Shown here in pieces: positions 47,634 to 60,118 of a stretch of DNA of 64,000 nucleotides. This DNA is from Ophiura sarsii (Eukaryota; Echinodermata; Ophiuroidea; Amphilepidida; Ophiuridae): positions 43,565,319-43,629,318 of the forward strand of contig CM069457.1 of NCBI GenBank assembly GCA_035610835.1, given 5' to 3'. The notes under the pieces were generated by a model. The model ran no database searches. It saw only the letters and a list, made by a program, of their open reading frames with translations, and was not told the origin of the DNA. How positions within the stretch are numbered: position 1 is the first letter of the stretch; each line of letters starts with the position of its first letter. Position numbers and translations under genes: made by a program.

Positions 47634-48922
47634 ATGAAAGTACAAGAAAGAAAAGGCTGTATTGCCCGAGGCCAAAACGGGCGCAACCGACTAGGAAAAA
47701 GAGGTTGCAAATTGTCCAGTCCGACCTCCATAGGAAACAACAATCCTTTGAATGACGTTCTGCAGTCAAAGCCGAAAGGAAGCTGCAAGACTGATAAGGA
47801 GGCAAAGGGTGGACAAACATATATAAACATCTGCACATACAATACGAGGACTATAAGAACTGATGAATCTCTAGAATCGCTCTTGGACGAATTAAATGAC
47901 TTCAAGTGGGACATAATAGGTCTTGCAGACACCAAGAGAGAAGGAGAGAGTACTATAGAACTACCAGGAGGGATCTGGCTTTACAATCATGGGAAAACAA
48001 AAGATAAAAAAAAGCCAAAGGTATTGGATTCTTAATACATCAGAAGTTCAAAAACTACATTGAAGAGATAAAGTCCTATTCTAACAGGGTAATCGCACTG
48101 AAAGTAAGACTTACAGGGGGACAAATTCTCTGCATAGTACAAATATACGCACCTACAGGAGACTATGATGATGAAGCTGTAGAAGAGGTATATGAAGACG
48201 TGAGTAAGGCATTTTCAGAAAGCAAAGCAAAATACCGAATAGTGATGGGCGACTTTAATGCCAAAATAGGAAAACGTCAAGCAGGAGAGGAATCCCTCAT
48301 AGGAAAACATGGAATTGGAGTAAGAAATAAAAGGGGTGAAATGCTACTAGAATTTGCTTCACAACAGAAACTAGTTGTTGCCAATACTTTCTTCAAAAAG
48401 AAAGAAAGCAGGTACTGGACATGAGAAAGTCCAAATGGAAAAACCAGAAACCAAATCGACTTTATATTGAGTAGCCAACGTGGTATACTAAGGAACTGTG
48501 AGGTGATCACGAAAGTAGATATTGGGAGTGACCATAGAATGGTTAGAGCCAAGATAGTACTAAATAAGAAACTGGCAAGGCTGAATTTCATCAACAATAA
48601 GAGAAAGAGCAAGCTGAATGCGGTGAAACTGGCAGAAAGAAAACAAGCATTTCAAATAGAGCTGAAAAACAGATTTGCAGCACTAAGCATTGAAGACTCT
48701 GATGTGGATACCAAGTATTCACTCATCTCCGACACAGTAAAGGAGGTTGCTGAGAAAATAGTACCAAAAGAAAAACAAGCCAAACAGAAATCAGATGAAG
48801 ACAAGGAAATTTATGAGCTTGATACCAAAAGGAAGAAACTCAAGATAACCGCCAACAAGACAACGCAACAAAACAAAGACTACCAGGACACAGTAAAATT
48901 GGACACAATCGATATAGGTTAG
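47634..48922 (+). pseudogene. Non-LTR retrotransposon fragment: APE-type endonuclease, no RT
   Basis: The frames add up to a nearly complete apurinic-like endonuclease: ICTYNTRTI (Asn), GLADTKREGE (Glu), VQIYAPTGD, VMGDFNAKIG (Asp/Asn), GKTRNQIDFIL and the catalytic DIGSDHRMV. Such domains nick target DNA for insertion and resemble the craniofacial-development-protein-2-like RTE-type elements. Two lesions break it: a one-base shift in the A run at 48006-48013 and a TGA at 48422-48424 between RYWT and ESPNG. After a Lys/Glu-rich linker the frame stops at 48922. No reverse transcriptase follows, unusual because these elements normally lose the 5' end. Confidence 0.88.
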
Positions 48923-48989
48923 CGGTGGTTGTTAATGCATTGTATCATAGTTCATTTTGACAACGTTTTTTGATGGGCGATAACAGTAA

Positions 48990-49620
48990 TCCATATAATA
49001 TTTTCAATCAGAAGTCAAAAATATTATGGGAAAGTCGATTTTCAACAGTATGCCATTATTTTAATATACACGTCTAGCCACCTTTCCTTTCATTATTATC
49101 TCTTGTCTTTCTATTGTTGCATCAGCCCTTTATTTTGTAAGAAGAGGTCACCATTCTGGTTACGGTGTATGAACAGCCCGTTATCAAGCCAAGAGCCCAT
49201 TATTAGACAAAGGTTTTTGATAACGTCCTCTAGCTCACATAACGTCTTCTGCCCTGTAGTGACCTCTTCCAAAAATATTGAGCAGATGATCAACAAGAAG
49301 ACAATAGTAACAAAGAAAAGATAAGTGGATTACCTACGAAGAAGGTTTTTTAAACTATCACCTATTGGATAAGATTAACACTTCTAAGTAAACATCTCAT
49401 AAAAGATTTTAAGTAGGCCTAGCAACAGTGAACATGATCAATAGATTTTTAAACTATCACCTATCGGATAAGATTAACACTTCTGAGTAAACATCTCATA
49501 ACATTATTTTAAGTAGGCCTAGCAACAGTGAACATGATCAATAGTTGTTCAATAGTTTTAAATCCTGATCCTGATCAAGTATGCATCAATGATTGAAATA
49601 TAGAGACAATTATGAGTTTA
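48990..49620 (-). repeat. Repeat with small ORF, copy B (inverted relative to 61.8 kb)
   Basis: The minus strand of 49080-49340 matches the plus strand of 61930-62195. It includes a frame from 49296 to 49111 with KTLCELEDVIKNLCLIM, SWLDNGLFIHRNQNGDLFL and a final LMQQ. The adjoining 49350-49550 has a tandem duplication of about 92 bp (CTATCACCTATYGGATAAGA) that copy A has once. One base fewer before the Ile-Ile-Cys stretch puts the N-terminal part out of frame. Confidence 0.8.
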
Positions 49621-49894
49621 AAACGGATAAATATCACACATAGTTGGCAATGGTATTTTATAGAATTTATATCGACATGCTTGCAATGAAAATATTTATA
49701 TTTATTTTAATGATAAGGTAGGCCTTATAATAATGCAATTATTACAATTTAGATCGGGATATACAATCAAGCCTTATTATTAATAGGATGTGCATAAATA
49801 GCACCAGAAACAAACTTTATAGTAGTGGATTTTTCATTACCAATTCTTCAATTTAGGGGGGAAATTGAAAATGGTGTATCCAAGGAGGGCACAC

Positions 49895-50490
49895 ATTCGG
49901 GGACATTAAAGGGGGACTCAAGGAAGTTTTTTTAATTTGATTTTTGGAATTTTGTGAGTGCTCTGAAAATGTCCAAATTTGAAAAAATCACAAACAAAAA
50001 AATACTTTTTGCAAATTTTTAAATTTTACATCATAAATCAAGCGATTTGGGCATTTTTGGAAAGGAAATGGATAAGCGAATCCAAATTTGGCATCAATTT
50101 TAACCAAAAATTACAACAACAAAACCTTTTTGACCCAACATTTTTTAACAAAGCTAACATTTTTTTTTTTTTATAGAAAATGTGTGTGATTTTCTCAAAA
50201 AATCAAAATGTTTGGTTAAAATTGATGCCAAATTTGGATTTTCTTATCCATTTCCTTTCCAAAAATTCCCAAATCGCTTGATTATGATGTTAAGTTAAAA
50301 AAATTGGAAAAATCACTTTTGTGGCACTTTTTGGTCAAAATTTCAAAAAAATATTGGATTAGGTTAAAAAATGAGAAAATTTTGGATTCTCTGATCCATT
50401 CCTTTCCAAAACTGTCTACTTTTATATACATTTGAGTCAGCATTCACAAAATTCAAAAAAGTGACTTTCTTGAGTCACCCACCCTTTAAA
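49895..50490. repeat. AT-rich foldback family, second location
   Basis: GGGGGACTCAAGGAAGTTTT at the left faces AAAAGTGACTTTCTTGAGTC at the right. Inner words such as GGAAAGGAAATGGATAAG and CTTATCCATTTCCTTTCC pair. It is the same family as 23937-24480. The stretch 50491-51779 after it shows nothing I can name apart from a CAGTGGCGGCGCCAG relic at 50739. Confidence 0.75.
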
Positions 50491-51779
50491 TGGGGTGTGG
50501 ACCCTCAGCATAGCCTCCGTAATACTGCTGTAACTCCTCCATTATTCATTTAAAAAGGGTCCATTATGAACATGAAATTCACAATTTTGAAAAAATATAT
50601 AAAAACACGGTTTTTGACCCATTTTAGGTTTTGTCAAGATAAGTGCCAACAATTTGATTTTCATGATTTTGGAGGTAAACAAATCACATTTTCAAGACGT
50701 CAATTGGGGAACCGAACAGCAAATTAGTATAAAAACAGTGGCGGCGCCAGTAACACTGTTGGTGTTATTGGGGGGAGGGTCAATCAGGGGTGGGGGTCAA
50801 ACTGAAACGGGGGGCGAGAGGTTGGGCAAGAAAAAATGTTTGGGCAAAATACATTTTTGAGTTCGCGCCCGTGAAATATCATTCATTAATGTAACTGAAT
50901 TTAAACTATTTCAAATAAATGTATGTAATTTTAATATAAAAAGTAAACATTTTCGATTGGTTGGGATCTAAATGCGTAGGGCTTGTTGGTGAGCTGACTG
51001 GGAGGGCAAAGAGGTCATGATATTATTATTTTATTTTCCGTATAAATCTATACGTAACTGAGAAGACGCTGAAATCTAAAATATGTGTAATATGATAATG
51101 TAGTAGAATATGATACAAAATCATAGATAACTCACATTCTCTTAGTTTTCTTGTCATGTCCCATGAACATGTACTGTAAAAATAGGCATTTTCCAAGTAT
51201 ATCCAAACATACAAATGCGTAGTCCTTGTTATCGGCGATAGTTTACAAGACTTCATTTGATCTTGGTAATGAAGACACTCTCGGTTGCATGGATTTTGAA
51301 GATGGTATAACATTAGGAGCATCAGACGAAGAACCAATGTGATGTTATCCTGATGAAAGTTGATGGCCTACTGATACACCTGACCGATCAGTTAAAAGAA
51401 CTGCAGATTATGCTAATTCCTTTATATCGACTATTAAGTTTGTGTTGTACCACATTATATAACTAAGGTAGCTCATGGGTCAAATAATCTACTTGCTTAA
51501 GCCAGAGGACAAATCGTTTTATTGAACCAATTCTAATGTTTATATAATACCTTCTGCTGATAATAGTTTGTGTTCATCCTTGGAAGGTTCATCAGATATA
51601 GTCAACCATTGTAGATATTGAAAACGCTCACTCGTGCATTCAAGTATAACTCTTGATCAGACATGCTTTTTTATTCCTCAACACGCTCCCTTGCACTCAG
51701 TAATATTGAATTCGTTATTGCAGTGTTTGTAACTAGTTCATGGATAGTTAACTTTAAGCTGGCTCTGAAGGTGATTGTA

Positions 51780-52135
51780 TTATGTTAGTGCGTCATGGGG
51801 GCCTAAGCACCAGGCCAACTTTATTTGATAGCCTCTTGCAAAATTTAGCGATGTCAACATTATAACAAACGATTCCAAGATCCCATTGCCCAATTTGTAT
51901 TAGGTAAATTACGAATTATGATTTATCATCTTTATTTGTACAGATACGGTGTTTCGCCGTGTATGAAAGATAAACCCCTCATAGCAGACCATCAGCAATA
52001 ATAATGATCGCCGGCGCGCCCCTTTTGCAGGCTCGGCCTGCGGCCTCGCCTGCAAAAGAGGCTAGCCGGGCGCCCATTATTATTGCTGATGGTCTGCTAT
52101 TCGTCCTTTATCTAATACATAAAGGTCTTTGACAT
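51780..52135. mobile_element. Element with GC-rich hairpin core, copy 1
   Basis: A 120-bp hairpin (51981-52100) with arms ATAGCAGACCATCAGCAATA / TATTGCTGATGGTCTGCTAT and a GC-rich centre (GGCGCGCC, TTTTGCAGGC, GCCTGCAAAAG). The flanks (TTAGCGATGTCAAC; CGTCCTTTATCTAATACATA) also match copy 2 at 58990-59345 in inverse orientation. Confidence 0.85.
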
Positions 52136-52557
52136 ATTTTCCTTTTATATTTCCTGGCTTACTGTCGATCCAATCGATTCTACATGTAGCATGTTGGCAT
52201 ACTGTCAATAGCCTCGACATGCATCCACAGTTTTAGAATTACATTGTAACCTTTTGTATCTATGATTTGTTGACACGAGATCATTTTACTGCTAGCGACA
52301 CATATTATTTATTTCTATGGAGATGTGGTGGAGGGGTAATAATAGGCCTTTCTAATAAATGCACATGACGCAAGAATATAAACAATATTGGTGCTTATTG
52401 CTAACATGTCACTCAAAGAGATCTACGTGTTTCTTTTAAAATAAAATCATGTCATGATAAAATGGCATTATTTGTTTTACCCATATCTTATAAAGAAGTA
52501 TTTATTAAAAGTACCATTTAGGTGCGTAATTCAGACAATGCCCCTTTAAATTGAAGA

Positions 52558-52752
52558 CATTACTAACCCATTCTTTTTTTTAAACAAAGGATACTAATTG
52601 TACCTTATCGCTCTCTAATATTGCCAAATATGAGATTAATTGGAACATTCTTTAATGCAGTTACAAGGACTTATATGAATTTAGTACATTATTTTTTCAA
52701 TGCTTTATGCTTTAATACAATCTTGTTCAAAACCTGTTGGGACACTATGAAA
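52558..52752. repeat. Near-identical direct repeat, copy 1
   Basis: AATTGAAGACATTACTAACC ... CAAAACCTGTTGGGACACTAT is almost identical to 53381-53579. Differences are confined to the T run and a G/C change beside it. Confidence 0.95.
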
Positions 52753-53380
52753 ATGAATGAAATACATAAATAACCTTTATTTTGATGAAGTGTCATAATT
52801 TCAAAGTATTTAATTTACAGCGGTGGGTGTTTTAAACGATTGCATCACCTGTTTTCCGTTTTTAAACACAACTTTTGATTCAATAAAGGTTTCTTGACCA
52901 TATTTGGAGGATATATAGGTCATGTTATCGGTCACGTGACCAACTACTTAAAAATGTTATGCTCCAACTTACTTTTAAGGATAGTTCACTTTTAATTACG
53001 GAGGTATATTTTGCACACTAAATGCCCAAGAAGTAATGGATATTGCCAGTTATTAGATTCAAATGGTTTCTTGATAACATATAATACCATCCAAACATAC
53101 TAGAAAATACTCTCGTCGCTTACGCGACTCCTGCGTCACGGAAAATGGATTACATAACAAGGAAGGGTGGGCGCTCTAATCGCTTACGCGACTCGTATGT
53201 ATCTCAATTGGGGAATATTGTGACTGCTTTGGCGAGTACCAACAAGTTAAATCAATCGGCGCACACACTATCGTATTAAGTATTTAACTATTTGAAATAA
53301 TTCTTTTACCTAATGAATACAAAGAACGTAAAAACAAAATACATAATTTGTATTAAACGCACTCATATAGAGTTCTCTGG

Positions 53381-53579
53381 AATTGAAGACATTACTAACC
53401 CATTTTTTTTTTAAACAAACGATACTAATTGTACCTTATCGCTCTCTAATATTGCCAAATATGAGATTAATTGGAACATTCTTTAATGCAGTTACAAGGA
53501 CTTATATGAATTTAGTACATTATTTTTTCAATGCTTTATGCTTTAATACAATCTTGTTCAAAACCTGTTGGGACACTAT
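53381..53579. repeat. Near-identical direct repeat, copy 2
   Basis: Second copy of 52558-52752, 823 bp downstream. An inverted end fragment (GTGTCCCAACAGTTTTGAAC) lies at 53799-53818. The 75-codon frame across it shows no recognisable protein. Confidence 0.95.
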
Positions 53580-53649
53580 ACACGTGCGCATGAAATATCT
53601 TCCAAAATGAGTAAAAAGCTGTCAGTTGAAAGTATGATAGTCAAAACTA

Positions 53650-53780
53650 GTTTATGTAAAGCTGCCACCCCCCCCCCCCCCCCCCCAAATCAATGTTGGG
53701 GCTGATATATATAACACAGCCCGTTGCTGGACGATGCTTTTATATGGACCAACATTGATTTAGGGGGAGGGACCACCGTT
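53650..53780. repeat. Small foldback with poly-C
   Basis: A C run then AAATCAATGTTGG (about 53687-53699) faces CCAACATTGATTTAGGGGGA (53750-53768). The loop carries TATATATAACACAGC. Confidence 0.75.
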
Positions 53781-53825
53781 CCACAGGACATGCAGGAAGT
53801 GTCCCAACAGTTTTGAACATGATTG

Positions 53826-54028
53826 CGGGTCGAAACAGCGATTTCTGTTCACACTACAGTCGATGCGGGTTGAATCCGGGTTCAACCCGGGTTCTACCCT
53901 TCACCTTCGCAGGGTTGTAATTTTCGACCCGGGTCGGTTTTTTGAGCCTATTTTCTGTTCACACCAGACTTCAACCCGGGTTCGACCCGGGTCGTGGAGA
54001 AAACTAGCTATAGTGTGAACACTCCCTT
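53826..54028. mobile_element. MITE rich in AACCCGGGTT
   Basis: Words such as TTCAACCCGGGTTC and TTCGACCCGGGTCG, and TTTCTGTTCACAC near 53846 and 53949 facing GTGTGAACACTCCC at 54014, indicate a palindromic non-coding element. Confidence 0.6.
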
Positions 54029-54030
54029 AA

Positions 54031-54290
54031 TGAGCGGGATATTTGATTCCGAACATAAAGGGCATTATGTTCTTGTTAACAATTGGTGTTTTCTTCCGCG
54101 TAGTGTATTGAAAATGTAACTTTGAAAAGTGACTAGTTTTCTATAATAAATGGTGCTAATCATGGTTTATCTTTGTTGTTAGGTGTTATGTTTGGTATCA
54201 AAATGTGCCTAAAAGATTCATCCAAATGTCTATCTAGCCTGTTTGGTAAAATAAATAATCGTAAATTTCTTAAATTACCTTGTTGAGCAC
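54031..54290. repeat. Inverted copy of the 6.7-7.4 kb repeat
   Basis: GGGATATTTGATTCCGAACA at the left and TCATCCAAATGTCTATCTAG further on match segments at 7418 and 6770. This copy is continuous, the other interrupted. The stretch 54291-56999 beyond holds only short frames (minus 56043-55858 with a hydrophobic start, plus 56403-56747) that I cannot assign. Confidence 0.6.
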
Positions 54291-56999
54291 TTTATTATTG
54301 CTTGTATGCTTTAGTACACACCTGCAATTCACTTCACTGCATAACGGATTTGTTCCCCCTTTTTTTTCTTTTTTTTTCTCATTCATTTTATTTTTCATTC
54401 ATCTATATTCTATACATAGTTATATAACATAATAATAATATATCAAACATACTGGTATCAATAAGTTACAAATATGAAAAACATGACTCTACCAGCGAAC
54501 AGCATGTACCAACAATTACCATTTACATGAAGATAGATGGCTAATGATCATCAATGGCACATGACCTTCGCAGTTGAGTTGACAAACAAAGCAATATATA
54601 ATATGGGCTGTCATGTACATGTGTTTTACAAGAAGAATATCAGAACCTACTATTTACTCTGTGTCTCAAGATACTAATTCTCCATTTTAATTCGTATAGA
54701 AACCATTTAAATGCATCAACGTTTTTATTATCAGCATAACGGATTTTAATAAATGATAAACACTTTAACAGAAGCTTTTATCACCATTTTGTGTCTGTAA
54801 TACAAAAACAAAGACTACGTGACATTTGCAAAACCAAAAACCAAAGCAACGACGATTTCGAAATAATAATTTGGGAGGTTTCATAATAACCACGAATATT
54901 CGTTCTGAAACAATGACATACTGCACGTTTCAAAGGTTCCATTTAGCAAGTCTTTCCAGCATGCGTCTCAGAGCTTGGCCTTGACAGATAAAGTGGCAGC
55001 AAAGTTGGAAAGGTTTCTGAAAACTTTGTTTATAATGGCAAAATGTTAAATAAAGTCTACCATACTATCCTCATGTGGATTTATTTGAGTTTCGCTAGTC
55101 CTAGGTTCTGCTAGAATCATGCTTACAATGCCAATCTCAAACTAGGCCGAGCCCTGGTCCGAGCTCCGTACAAGTAACCGGACAAGATAACACGTACCTA
55201 CTCCAGGAAGGTTTGGATGGAAACAGACAAACAGTGTTTTGAGTTCGGTTTGGTTAACTATCCACAAGGTGTCAGGTACATGCAGATAGTTAATAAATGT
55301 GTATGCAGATGGAACTGTTCAATATGCACCCGCAGTTCTTATTAATCATGAATGCACTGGCATTTGTAAATGTAAATGTGCCAAATAGTGAGAAATCAAG
55401 AATAATGATGCTGTCATTGTTCTATCTCATTGTATTCAGATAGGCAGACATTTCTTAGACTGCCAGGTAATTTATAACTTTTGATTGTGCGTATGATTAA
55501 GTGGATAAACCACAAATATCCCCAGAATATCGGCACAAAATAATGTGTTTTATAGCAAGTTTTACATCAACGACAAATTATATCTTTGGCGGCCATATTA
55601 GATAATTACCATCTTCAAATATCTGCTATCAATTATAACGCATCGACCACAACATTCCTTTTGTTAAGAGCTACTCTTTTTACGAAATGTATCATTGATA
55701 TACAAATATCAAGCGGCCGCTATTTTGAATGTTGCAGACCATATTGTAATTTTGATCAATATCGTGTATTTGTATCACACTAGTACACTATTAACACTAA
55801 TCAAATTGTTCAATGCATTAAACATTTAATGTACAATGTGATGAATCCCTAAGTATTTCAACTGGAGTATGAAATACTGCCCTCTATTGTTTTAGACAGT
55901 CCAATGTATGATGACGGGCTGCTGCCGGGAGACAGGTTCTTTCTAGCAGGAGAATCAATGGCGACCACCATGATAACACACACATGTGCTAGCTGAAGAA
56001 AAGACATCAGCTTCCATTGAAAACGATGCGTTCTTCTCCTCAAACTTTTATTTAATATTCAACCTACTAAGGATTTGGTAACTGGTGTATATATAACAGG
56101 CCTGCAACGCAGAATGCTACTGTAGCTCTTCTAATGGAACATTTCCCCAAAATGCATGCATGCTTATTTATTTAGACTAGTCTTAGGCCAAGTCCGGACA
56201 TTTATATGATCGTGGAACGAGTAGAAGTCTCTACTTATTCCAGGACATGAATATTGTTTATTATTAATGACTATTCATTTGTATCTTAGTTGAATAAACC
56301 TTATACTTGATTTGATAGTTAAAGCCAGAGACGTTTGTTGTTGTTTATACTTTTGAGTGAACTCGATAGGTTTTTCGACCTTGGTCACTTGCTACGCCAG
56401 TCATGGCTAATAAGCTAAAATGTAGCGGTGATCGTAACAACAATAATATATGGACGCCATCTGAGGTTCCAATCATCTGCTACATGAGCACCCCTTCCAA
56501 AATCAATTGTTTTGACCCAATGAAGATTCGTGCAAACTTTGGTGCTTTTATCCGGTCTGTAAACGTAATTTCGTTAAGGCCATGTGTTTTGAACTCCCCA
56601 CCCAAAAAGGGTGGTGGCGTTGCATTTTTAGTGACGAATTATCCATCTCTCTCTACTCTATTAACTCAACAACTAAATGTGGTAGAGCTATGGTTGAGGC
56701 GTCATTTATCTAGCTACATTGTGAGAATAAATCAGGTATTTCTATAACTTTTAGGCTGAGATATGATTGATTATATTGTGAAAGTCAGGGGTGGTGGCGG
56801 TGGCTGTGGCGGTGGTGGCGGTGACGTTGGCGCTGTGTACAATCTCTACGGGGAATATAGAAAATGTTCCCAATTCTACGTTCAATTTACAAGAACTCAT
56901 CATCCCTGCATGGTACAAACATGATTTTGCTCTCATTTTATAGATTATTATATATTCGATAAGATTATATTTCAACAAACGTGACAACTATTTAATGTA

Positions 57000-57087
57000 A
57001 CAATTCGTCGCTGTTCTGACATACCGGCACATCACTTTACTTAATTCTGTTGTGATGTGCCGGTATGTCAGAACAGCGACGAATTGT
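57000..57087. repeat. Perfect hairpin, arms of about 37 bp
   Basis: ACAATTCGTCGCTGTTCTGA, continuing CATACCGGCACATCAC, is followed by a short AT-rich loop and its exact complement ending CGACGAATTGT. No run of T's follows, so it is more likely a MITE or foldback than a terminator. Nothing else is recognised from 57088 to 58065. Confidence 0.92.
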
Positions 57088-58065
57088 AATCATGAGTCGA
57101 TTGCATTGTCCTTGGCTTTCTCCCTATTCGCTACACAGTGAAATTGCCCTAATTCATCGGTTTTACATACATTACTATAACACAAAAAGTATTCAACCGA
57201 TGATAGCAAAATTGTACATTTTTGGAAAGCTCTTAAATAAAGGAATTAAAAATGCCGTTTAAATCAGGATAGGGTGCATACCCCCCCCCCCCCCCAAAAA
57301 AAAGAAGAAGTTGTAAACTCTAATAAATATGAAATTTAAACGTTTGTGCTAATTCACTTCCCGATATAGTATATTTCAACAAGTTACCATTGACAACTAT
57401 TATTTTCTGATGGGTAATTGCATGAGAAACTAATAAGCACAGTAAAATTATGATTGGAATCGGTATATATATTTTTTAACATTCTTAATCACATCATGTT
57501 ATCATTAAGTCTTGTCTAAATTCCAATAGCATATTTGGATTTCTTGTGAGATTACCGTTCAGAAAATATATACTTTTTATGAAGTAATTATTGCGATATG
57601 CTAATTCGAATCTCAGATGGTGTAAAATGCAAAAATGTGAACATACAACGTGAAGGGTGGCGAGTTCAAAACACATGGCCTTAAGCGATTCCACTAAATG
57701 ATCAATTCAATGGAGGTTCTGAAATACTTTGGGATTGTATTATTTGGTGATTTATCGATTTTCACTGGCCAAAATAACAACAACAAAACCCGTTAAAATC
57801 TATATTTTATTGTTGCCAATTTGCAGCTTTTGACAATTGTTGTTATCTTGTCCTTCCAAAATGTGTTCATAAATACAATGATTCGGCAATACTTTTATTT
57901 TTCCTGGTCAAAATACTAAAAACCGTTAAAAGCTGCCATTTGGCATATTTTTTGACAAAAGCTGCCGATTGGCAGCAATTTAATGCATTATTCAACGGTT
58001 TTCCTTAACCTTTTAACTGGCCAAAATTGAAATAATGCTAAATAATACAATCCCAAAGTATTTTA

Positions 58066-58450
58066 GAACCTGTGTTTGCACGGTGAAACAACATTTGTTA
58101 TTTGGCCATTAACACTTTCCACGCGGCTAATAGTTTTACTATTTATTATACAAAACAGATTTTTCAGATATATTTCCCAACTTTCAAAGTCTATCTCAAT
58201 GATTACTGAACCAATACCAGGCATGTTTGTACTTGTTTGAATACATATCCCATGGTGATTCTGAATATGTGGATGAAATTTGATAATTTTGACATTTTGT
58301 GAAACATTTTGTGACAATTTGGAACTGTAGTCTGCAGACGACTGCCACATGGAAAGTGTTAAACGGCATCAATTAATTAAAGGAATACTAATAAAAGATT
58401 AATAAATGAAGCGAAATGTGTATTGTGAATGCTTTGCTGATTTGGTAAGA
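58066..58450. repeat. Dispersed repeat containing a TTAA-bounded MITE, copy 1
   Basis: Within this unit, TTAA (58109) plus CACTTTCCACGCGGC faces GCCACATGGAAAGTG plus TTAA (58359), 13 of 15 positions paired. TTAA flanks are the hallmark of piggyBac-type insertion. Homology with copy 2 extends past the TTAA ends on both sides. Confidence 0.75.
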
Positions 58451-58989
58451 GCCCTGGATAAAAATCGTCAGGTACAAACCATAATAACTAAACACTGTTA
58501 TAGTATAGTAGAATATTGAGACTTACACACATTGGTCAACGACAACATTTATGTTTTTAAAGCTAACGACATGTTTTACATTATAAATAAAAGATACCAT
58601 AGTATACTTACGCAGGATCAAGAAAATACTTTCAATGGTGTAAATGCCGGAATTTGTTCATGATAATGTTATAGAACTAATGGTATACAAAATTCAACAT
58701 CGTTGGCCTATATACAGTGCTCACATAATATACAATAGTAATTCGCCAGGTTATACATGCGCTCATTGATTGATCGATTACCAACAAAAAAAAGAGTCCC
58801 ATTCAACCCATGTTTCAGTCGGTGCGTAGTTGACCCGAAAAGGGGTAATTTTAACTACCTATTTTTAAATGTGTACATTTTTGTAAGTGCCTACTCGCAA
58901 TGTCATACGTGAGTGCCCTCCAGGAGAGCGTGGGTGTGAATAGCGTGGGTGTGAATTGTAATTTGTGTATGAAATAAAATGGACCAGAA

Positions 58990-59345
58990 CACTATGTATT
59001 AGATAAAGGACGAGTAGTAGACCATCAGCAATAATAATGGGCGCCCGGCAAGCCTCTTTTGCAGGCGAGGCCGCAGGCCCGAGCCTGCAAAAGTGGCGCG
59101 CCGGCGCCCATTATTATTGCTGATGGTCTACTATGAGTGTTTTATCTTTCATACATGTTGATACACCGTAACCATGGTAACGGTACAAATAAATAAAGAT
59201 GATAATTTGTAAGTTATATAATCAAAATTGTACAATTGATCTAGTAATGACATGAAGGTGTCTGTTATACTAATTTTGACATCGCTAAACTTTGCAAGAG
59301 ACTATATATAATGTTGGTCGGTGATTAGTACCCATGACGTAATAT
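58990..59345. mobile_element. Element with GC-rich hairpin core, copy 2 (inverted)
   Basis: The hairpin spans 59015-59133 with arms TAGTAGACCATCAGCAATAA / TTATTGCTGATGGTCTACTA. The whole 350-bp unit is the reverse complement of 51780-52135, with scattered differences. Confidence 0.85.
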
Positions 59346-59395
59346 ACAACCTCCTTGAAGTTAGCAAACCATGAAATACTATAGGTGGTACACAC

Positions 59396-59698
59396 ATGGA
59401 TTTAACTGATTTAAAAATTGATATAAACGAATTTAGCATAATCTTTAGTCGTATTGATCCGACCATTGTATTTTGGAGTCAGTTAGATGTAACAGGTGGT
59501 ATCAATTTTGAGCTCTATTTACAATCTCGATTACCAAAGCAATGCTCATGCTGCTCAAGTCTATTGCATGTCAATGACAGTTTTAAATACTGTAAGATTT
59601 GTGTAAAAAACATCACCGATAACAAGGAATTGTACGCACGTTGTATGTTTGGATATACTTGGAAAATGCCTTTATATAGACCTACATGCGATTGTTGA
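59396..59698 (+). CDS. Small cysteine-rich ORF, unknown
   Basis: 100 codons starting ATGGATTTAACTG and ending CDC-stop. The first half is ordinary (LKIDINEFSIIFSRIDPTIV), the second has cysteine pairs: QCSCCSSLL, YCKICVKN, ARC and a terminal CDC. Two CxxC-like pairs suggest a metal-binding knuckle, but no family is recognised. There is no host-gene context and no splice site that I can support. It might be a fragment of a mobile-element protein. It starts 51 bp after the hairpin element copy 2. Confidence 0.3.
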   Translation: MDLTDLKIDINEFSIIFSRIDPTIVFWSQLDVTGGINFELYLQSRLPKQCSCCSSLLHVNDSFKYCKICVKNITDNKELYARCMFGYTWKMPLYRPTCDC

Positions 59699-60118
59699 CA
59701 AGAAACTACAGAACGTGAGTTGATCTATGATTTTGTATCATACTATTACATTATTATGTTATACCATGGCAGATAATACATGATGATTTGTAAGGCCCTC
59801 TATATCAAATTTCAATGCGAATAATTTCAGAAGCTGCGTATAGATTAACACGAAAAAGAAAATGCCAACAGTCACGCCCTTTCCCACTTCCACACACCCC
59901 CACACACTTGCCTCCCTCCCCGACGCAGTCAGCTCATGCCCTGTATCCCCTTTTCAACCCCAAATCATCGACCATTTGAACTAATTTACATACATTTAAC
60001 TTACATTTTCAGACTTTTTGCATTTTGTGCGCGAACCAACAAATGTTCTCTTACCCCCCCCCCCCCCCGAAAAAAATAAAATAATTGTTCTGATGCGAGC
60101 ACCACCTCTTTTTTATAC

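Noticed and set aside
47426..47935. Minus-strand frames over the LINE endonuclease region
   Set aside because: Shadows of the plus-strand endonuclease frame.
51351..51357. CTGATGA words elsewhere (for example 11876, 45532, 51351) as hammerheads
   Set aside because: No stem II followed by GAAA at the right spacing.
55858..56043. 61-codon minus frame with signal-peptide-like start as a first exon
   Set aside because: A TATATATA lies upstream, but no convincing splice donor follows and no protein family is recognised.
57000..57087. Hairpin as a transcription terminator or microRNA precursor
   Set aside because: No T tract, perfect arms with no bulges typical of a precursor, and many similar foldbacks nearby; a MITE is simpler.
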